Origin: Chitinophagaceae bacterium
Lineage (GTDB): Bacteria; Bacteroidota; Bacteroidia; Chitinophagales; Chitinophagaceae
DNA: 64,000 nucleotides
Assembly (NCBI GenBank): GCA_016720775.1
Contig: JADKJX010000010.1
Location: 1-64,000 of the forward strand
Direction of reading: 5' to 3'
The number at the start of each line of letters is the position of its first letter. Positions within the stretch are counted from its first letter, which is position 1. Below are positions 60,048-64,000 of this stretch, piece by piece. The notes beneath the pieces are model-generated. The model made no database searches, was not told the origin of the DNA, and was given only the letters and a program-made list of their open reading frames with translations. A program made the position numbers and the translations under genes.

Positions 60048-61439
60048 ATGCAAAACAAAAAATCCCTTCTCAAAGAAACGAGTACAGGCTCCCGCCATTC
60101 CGGGGGTAAAAAGATCCTGTTTGCCAGTTTTCCGGCCGATGGCCATTTTAATCCATTGACCGGACTGGCAAAACACTTACAGGCAGCCGGTCATGATGTA
60201 CGCTGGTACACATCGCCTACTTATGAACACAAACTTGCCAAACTGAAGATCCCTTTCTTCCCGTTTAAAAATGCTGTTGATGTAAGCAATAATGATTTTG
60301 ATAAAGCATTCCCCGACAGGGTGAAACATAAAACGCAGATCAGCCGGCTGAAGTTTGATATCATCAATGCCTTTATTAAAAGAGGGCCGGAGTATTATGC
60401 CGATGTTGCTGAAATATACAGGCAATTCCCTTTCGACCTGCTGGTTGCCGATGTTGCTTTTACCGGGATCCCATTTGTAAAAGACCTGATGCGGATACCG
60501 GTGATATCCATTGGTGTTTTCCCGCTTTCAGAAACCTCCAAAGACCTGCCACCTGTAGGATTGGGAATGACGCCTTCCTATTCTTTTTTCGGAAAACTAA
60601 AGCAAACCATCCTGCGTACCGTGGCCAATAAGTTCATCTTTGGCCAGCCCAACAAAGTCATGTATAAGATCTTTGACGAGAACGGGATAGCGCACAATGA
60701 GGAAAGCCTTTTTGATATGGGCATAAGAAAATCAGACCTGTTACTTCAAAGCGGTACACCGGGTTTTGAATATTACCGGGGCGACCTGGGTGAGAACATA
60801 CGCTATATCGGGGCCTTACTTCCTTACAGTAATGCAGCAGAAACAAAAACAGAACCCTGGTTCGACAGCCGGCTGAATGAATTTGAAAAAGTTATCCTGG
60901 TAACCCAGGGCACTGTTGAAAAAGATATCGAAAAGATACTGGTCCCAACGCTCAGGGCATTTAAGAATACAAATATTTTGGTGGTTGCTACTACCGGCGG
61001 CAATGGAACGAATGAGTTGAAAGAACGGTTCCCCGACCGGAATTTTATCATTGAAGATTTTATTCCCTTTGCTGATGTGATGCCCTACGCCGACGTATAC
61101 ATTACCAACGGCGGTTACGGTGGCGTAATGCTGGGCATTGAAAATAAAATGCCCATGGTGGTGGCTGGCCTGCATGAAGGAAAGAACGAGATCTGTGCAC
61201 GTGTTGGTTATTTTAAACTGGGCATCAATTTAAAAACAGAAACGCCCGGGCCGGAAAAAATGAGGGCTGCCGTGGAAGAGATATTCTGCAACGATTTTTA
61301 CAAAACCAATGTGACCGCCCTGGGTAAAGAATTTGCCCGGTATAAACCAAACCGGTTATTCTCCCAATATGTAGATGAGTTGCTTTACCCGGGTACCGCA
61401 AAAATAAAAACAGCCATACGCCAGCTTTCAAATAACTAA
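60048..61439 (+). CDS. UGT-like glycosyltransferase (GT1 family)
   Basis: The 463-residue protein has the two Rossmann domains of GT-B enzymes. The N-terminal acceptor domain starts KKILFASFPADGHFNPLTGL, with a histidine (DGHFNP) at the catalytic position. The C-terminal donor domain has VTQGTVEKDIEKILVPTL near 288 and YITNGGYGGVMLGIENKMPMV near 355, the family donor-sugar motif. It should transfer a sugar from a nucleotide donor to a small hydrophobic acceptor, product unknown. The S41 peptidase gene follows by 13 bases. Confidence 0.88.
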   Translation: MQNKKSLLKETSTGSRHSGGKKILFASFPADGHFNPLTGLAKHLQAAGHDVRWYTSPTYEHKLAKLKIPFFPFKNAVDVSNNDFDKAFPDRVKHKTQISRLKFDIINAFIKRGPEYYADVAEIYRQFPFDLLVADVAFTGIPFVKDLMRIPVISIGVFPLSETSKDLPPVGLGMTPSYSFFGKLKQTILRTVANKFIFGQPNKVMYKIFDENGIAHNEESLFDMGIRKSDLLLQSGTPGFEYYRGDLGENIRYIGALLPYSNAAETKTEPWFDSRLNEFEKVILVTQGTVEKDIEKILVPTLRAFKNTNILVVATTGGNGTNELKERFPDRNFIIEDFIPFADVMPYADVYITNGGYGGVMLGIENKMPMVVAGLHEGKNEICARVGYFKLGINLKTETPGPEKMRAAVEEIFCNDFYKTNVTALGKEFARYKPNRLFSQYVDELLYPGTAKIKTAIRQLSNN

Positions 61440-61452
61440 ATCAATACGAATC

Positions 61453-62469
61453 ATGAGATCAGCTCTTGCATTATTATTGCTGCTGTTAACAATGAATGTA
61501 AAGGCACAGCAGCCAGACAGTGTACGCATCTTTATAGACAGTGCCCTGCACGTGATGCAGAACAACTCTGCCTTTTCAAGCCAGGTTAACTGGAAAAAGA
61601 TGACGACAATCGTTCACCGCATGTCGAAAAATGCAAAGACCTATACGGAAGCAGCGCCTGCCATCAAGTATGCGTTTGATGCACTTGGCGATAAGCATGG
61701 CTGGCTTGTTTTTGGCAATGAAGATTATCACAATCCAAAATTTAAACCCGATACCGGACGTATTTCTGCCAATATCAAACTGGCGGCATCAAAAGGGCCG
61801 AAGGTATATTGTGCTGTTGTAAATGATGACTATGCCTATGTTTCCATTCCGTTCTTTGGCGGACAAACCGATGAGCAGATGACCCGGTTTGGGCAACGAA
61901 TACAGGATTCGTTGTGTAAAGTCATTACTCCGTCAACCAAAGGTATTATCATCGACCTGCGGTTGAATGCCGGCGGGAATATTGCACCCATGCTTGCCGG
62001 CGTAAGCAATGTATTGGGGAGTGGTGATGTTTCAATAACAACCGACAATAAGCGAAAGATAGTTGGAAGAACAACCATAGAGTACAACAACATCATCATG
62101 GATGGAATAACAAGAACCTCCCTTACGAAGAACTGTGCTGATCTTAGCAAACTGCCGGTGGCAGTCATCATCGGCCCGGTTACCGGCAGCTCGGGCGAGG
62201 CCATGGCAATAAGCTTTATCGGCAGAGACCGGACTGTTTTGATTGGAGAAGAAACTGGTGGCTATACCACGGCCAACAATGGATTTTTATTGGCCGGTGA
62301 CGATTATGGGATGGTGCTGGCTGTTGGTTATATGACCGACCGTTTTGGGAAAGCGTATCATGATAATGTAAAGCCGGCACTTGAAATAAAAGGAGGCGAT
62401 GATTTCTTTGATCATGTAAAAGATAAAAAAATAGAAGCTGCAGTGAAGTGGCTAGCTAAACAGGGATAG
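61453..62469 (+). CDS. S41 family (C-terminal processing) peptidase, exported
   Basis: The 338-residue protein has a signal peptide (MRSALALLLLLLTMNVKAQ), a helical N-terminal region, and the S41 core with GIIIDLRLNAGGNIAPML near 160 and GPVTGSSGEAMAISFIG near 243, where the serine in GSSGE is the likely nucleophile. No PDZ domain is seen, unlike in CtpA. It cleaves unknown proteins in the periplasm. It lies 13 bases after the glycosyltransferase gene and is likely in the same operon. A bidirectional terminator follows. Confidence 0.88.
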   Translation: MRSALALLLLLLTMNVKAQQPDSVRIFIDSALHVMQNNSAFSSQVNWKKMTTIVHRMSKNAKTYTEAAPAIKYAFDALGDKHGWLVFGNEDYHNPKFKPDTGRISANIKLAASKGPKVYCAVVNDDYAYVSIPFFGGQTDEQMTRFGQRIQDSLCKVITPSTKGIIIDLRLNAGGNIAPMLAGVSNVLGSGDVSITTDNKRKIVGRTTIEYNNIIMDGITRTSLTKNCADLSKLPVAVIIGPVTGSSGEAMAISFIGRDRTVLIGEETGGYTTANNGFLLAGDDYGMVLAVGYMTDRFGKAYHDNVKPALEIKGGDDFFDHVKDKKIEAAVKWLAKQG

Positions 62470-62493
62470 AACAGGTTTTGAACAGTACATATA

Positions 62494-62528
62494 AAATGCC
62501 GGGTGAATTAAGTTTTACCTGGCATTTT
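62494..62528. terminator. Bidirectional terminator between convergent genes
   Basis: AAATGCCGGGT and ACCTGGCATTT form an 11-bp stem with one GT pair. A-rich and T-rich flanks on the two sides let it work for both the S41 gene and the minus-strand gene, whose stop codon it contains. Confidence 0.8.
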
Positions 62529-63210
62529 TTAATTCCAGCAATCCTTTACGAAATAAGAACAGCAGCAACAGCATAAGTACAAAATGGAACAGCACCAGTT
62601 CGGGGCTTCCCAAAATATGTGTTTCCGGCAGCACTTCTTTTTTCTTTAATAACCAGTTTAAGAACATGTGCTGGTAAAGCATTCCATATACCAGGGGAAT
62701 AACTGAAAACCCGGCGACAATGCCCCAGCGGTTTTTATTCCATATTTTTTTGCCTGCGATAAACATCGGTGGCAGGCAAACCAGGATAACAATGGCCGAA
62801 GTAATTATTTTACTGCTGAGTGAATTGCTGGTATCTCCCATCAGCGCCTGCACCACTATTTTTTCATCGCCACCACCCATGAGGGCAGTAAAAATTCTTG
62901 CAAAAGGGAGATTGGCAAAGAGCAGGGAAAACCCGATCATACGTTTGTTCTCATTTGTTGACCGGCTGAACCAAAGCGCTCCCAGCCACATAAGGCTGCA
63001 GGAGAACAGGGGCCCGGCAAGTGTTGCCAGGTAGGCCCATGCTGGTTTAGCGCATTGTTCGCAGGTGGCCCATACATTAAAATCCCGGGGGCCATAACAG
63101 CCGCAGATAAAAAAACCGGTATTGATGTGTGCCTGCTCGTGCAATTCTCCCATGATAAAATTGAGGGCAATAAATGCAACGATGTATTTCCATGTAATTT
63201 TTATCTGCAT
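62515..63210 (-). CDS. Membrane protein with HExxH motif (M50-like)
   Basis: From ATG 63210 (MQIKITWKYIVAFIALNFIM) the protein is 231 residues with about six helices. HEQAH at residues 24-28, inside or next to the first helix, is an HExxH zinc motif, and LATLAGPLFSCSLM at 61-74 resembles the AGP word that follows it in M50 site-2 proteases. CxC (36-38) and CxxC (50-53) cysteines lie between them in a presumed periplasmic loop. The usual third-ligand NxxPxxxLDG motif was not found, so protease activity is a guess. An operator pair lies 70-101 bases upstream. Confidence 0.65.
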   Translation of the reverse strand: MQIKITWKYIVAFIALNFIMGELHEQAHINTGFFICGCYGPRDFNVWATCEQCAKPAWAYLATLAGPLFSCSLMWLGALWFSRSTNENKRMIGFSLLFANLPFARIFTALMGGGDEKIVVQALMGDTSNSLSSKIITSAIVILVCLPPMFIAGKKIWNKNRWGIVAGFSVIPLVYGMLYQHMFLNWLLKKKEVLPETHILGSPELVLFHFVLMLLLLFLFRKGLLELKNAR

Positions 63211-63279
63211 GATGATATTTTTTAGCTGAACAGTATGAATGTAAATATATCCCTTCACAGTATGTTAACTTATCCATCT

Positions 63280-63311
63280 CCGGTGAACTGTGGAAATGGG
63301 TGTATGAATTG
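63280..63311 (-). promoter_or_regulatory. Candidate LytTR operator pair facing the HExxH gene
   Basis: TGTATGAATTG (63301-63311) reads CAATTCATACA on the minus strand. CCGGTGAACTG (63280-63290) lies 21 bp nearer to the gene and matches in its TGAACTG part. Confidence 0.45.
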
Positions 63312-63375
63312 AGCCGTTTTCACCCGCTCATTTTTCCGGGAAATTCCTTTCCTGAACCCTCCCTGCCTGGTTTCT

Positions 63376-63407
63376 CAATTCATGCGGCAATCAGCACAAT
63401 TCATGCA
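63376..63407 (+). promoter_or_regulatory. Candidate LytTR operator pair facing the 63475 gene
   Basis: CAATTCATGCG (63376-63386) and CAATTCATGCA (63397-63407) are direct repeats 21 bp apart, 68 bases before the start codon at 63475. Confidence 0.6.
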
Positions 63408-63474
63408 TGCAGTACTTCCTGCAGGAGAAATTCTGAAGCAACTTTGCATCATCAAAATCAAAACAATTTAAACA

Positions 63475-63651
63475 ATGAAAAATTTAAAAATGGAAAAGAT
63501 AAAATTCGGGATACAGTTGACCATACTGATGCTGGCATTTCCCGTACTGTTTGTAACGGAGATAAAACAGGCCGACGAGGACATGAAAAAAATCAACTGG
63601 AAAAACAGGAACTCATGGAAGCAAAGAAACCTGCAACCAGCGAAGCACTGA
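63475..63651 (+). CDS. Small membrane-anchored or exported protein, probably frameshifted
   Basis: The frame from ATG 63475 encodes MKNLKMEKIKFGIQLTILML and a hydrophobic segment ending VLFVTEIKQADEDMKK, that is a signal anchor. After the seven-A run at 63586-63592 it continues poorly and stops at 63651. One more A would join it to the frame NQLEKQELMEAKKPATSEAL, which continues to VSDLTVMPGSKLMVVNI and stops at 63719, giving about 81 residues. The joined form looks like a coherent small exported protein. Family unrecognised. Operator motifs precede it and the next gene starts 11 bases after 63719. Confidence 0.6.
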   Translation: MKNLKMEKIKFGIQLTILMLAFPVLFVTEIKQADEDMKKINWKNRNSWKQRNLQPAKH

Positions 63652-63729
63652 AAAGATCAGCCCCTGTTTCAGACCTTACCGTGATGCCCGGCTCTAAACT
63701 GATGGTGGTAAACATTTAAAACAAAAAAA

Positions 63730-64000
63730 ATGCGAAAGAAACTTTTAAGTAAACTGATCACCCGGCTACGCATCTGCATAGCCGCATTCATCCTCGTTCT
63801 CCTCAGCCTGTTCCTTTTTTCCTTTACGGTACAAAAATTAAAGGATGATTTTTTAAAACAGCTGGGCATCAGCAAGGCAGAGGCAGATGGTAAAATAACC
63901 AGCAGCCTGCTGAGCGGCTCGCTGGATCATTACGGCATACGCAACCTGAAGAACATCCTGGTGAACGACCGGGCTGCCGTTGTAAAAGACATCGCAACGT
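63730..64000 (+). CDS. Partial exported/membrane protein at the window end, unrecognised
   Basis: An open frame from ATG 63730 runs to the last base, 90 codons. It has a basic start (MRKKLLSKLITRLRICIAAF), a single hydrophobic helix (about 14-34) and then a polar helical part (LKDDFLKQLGISKAEADGKI, RNLKNILVNDRAAVVKDIAT). It is 11 bases after the preceding small gene and should be cotranscribed under the same operators. No family recognised; the C-terminus is outside the window. Confidence 0.7.
   Translation, partial: MRKKLLSKLITRLRICIAAFILVLLSLFLFSFTVQKLKDDFLKQLGISKAEADGKITSSLLSGSLDHYGIRNLKNILVNDRAAVVKDIAT

Overview
The window reads as a chromosomal segment of a Bacteroidota bacterium, most likely a Chitinophagaceae relative. 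The evidence is the family content (S46 dipeptidyl-peptidase, HU-CCDC81 protein, GxxExxY protein, CHU_C-like surface lipoprotein, Reg_prop/Y_Y_Y sensor kinase, many lipoproteins) and several TAnnTTTG-type promoter elements. Most of it is ordinary core and envelope gene content on both strands. No phage, transposase or CRISPR array is visible.

Layout. 1-3.1 kb: partial exported protein, PH/SHOCT membrane protein, M13 metallopeptidase split by a frameshift. 3.3-4.1 kb: astacin-like metalloprotease. 4.1-4.65 kb: an intact tRNA-Pro flanked by two degenerate tRNA-Pro copies, with a GIY-YIG nuclease remnant between the intact gene and the downstream copy. 4.6-12 kb: B12-type radical SAM protein (frameshifted), TrmH, S9 peptidase, PfkB. 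12-18.7 kb: CHU_C-like lipoprotein, E2 acyltransferase, CinA, PBP4-like carboxypeptidase (disrupted), thioesterase, DoxX. 18.9-25.3 kb: a large TPR protein with an outer-membrane barrel partner, HU-CCDC81 protein, methyltransferase. 25.3-34.4 kb: glutaminyl cyclase, saccharopine dehydrogenase-like enzyme, S46 peptidase, DUF4197, tricorn-like S41 peptidase, and a GxxExxY gene sitting inside a split inverted repeat. 34.8-46.7 kb: helical-repeat protein, VOC protein, calcium ATPase, rnpB, alpha/beta hydrolase, GNAT, and a minus-strand operon (uridine phosphorylase-like, dapF, DinB, corA, NUDIX). 46.8-47 kb: degenerate and intact tRNA-Cys. 47.1-64 kb: phosphoesterase/PQQ protein, then a regulatory locus with two tandem LytS-type kinases, a LytTR regulator, a Reg_prop sensor kinase, cytochromes c, a glycosyltransferase, an S41 peptidase, an HExxH membrane protein and two unrecognised exported or membrane proteins.

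Two things stand out. First, short GC-rich palindromes occupy the hairpin positions of structural RNAs: the D-arm (and in one case the T-arm) of degenerate tRNA copies, and two hairpins of RNase P RNA. Similar palindromes sit at the tips of larger intergenic hairpins. Nuclease genes (GIY-YIG, GxxExxY) lie inside tRNA repeats or split hairpins, as if they were the autonomous members of hairpin-type mobile elements. Second, an 11-bp motif (about CARTTCATRCR) recurs, mostly as pairs with a 21-bp period, 60-105 bp upstream of seven or eight start codons between 49.9 and 63.4 kb, always on the strand of the gene it faces. This is the layout expected for LytTR operators, and the locus encodes one LytTR regulator.

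Several genes are broken by single-base indels, mostly in homopolymer runs, which suggests residual sequencing error as much as real pseudogenes.
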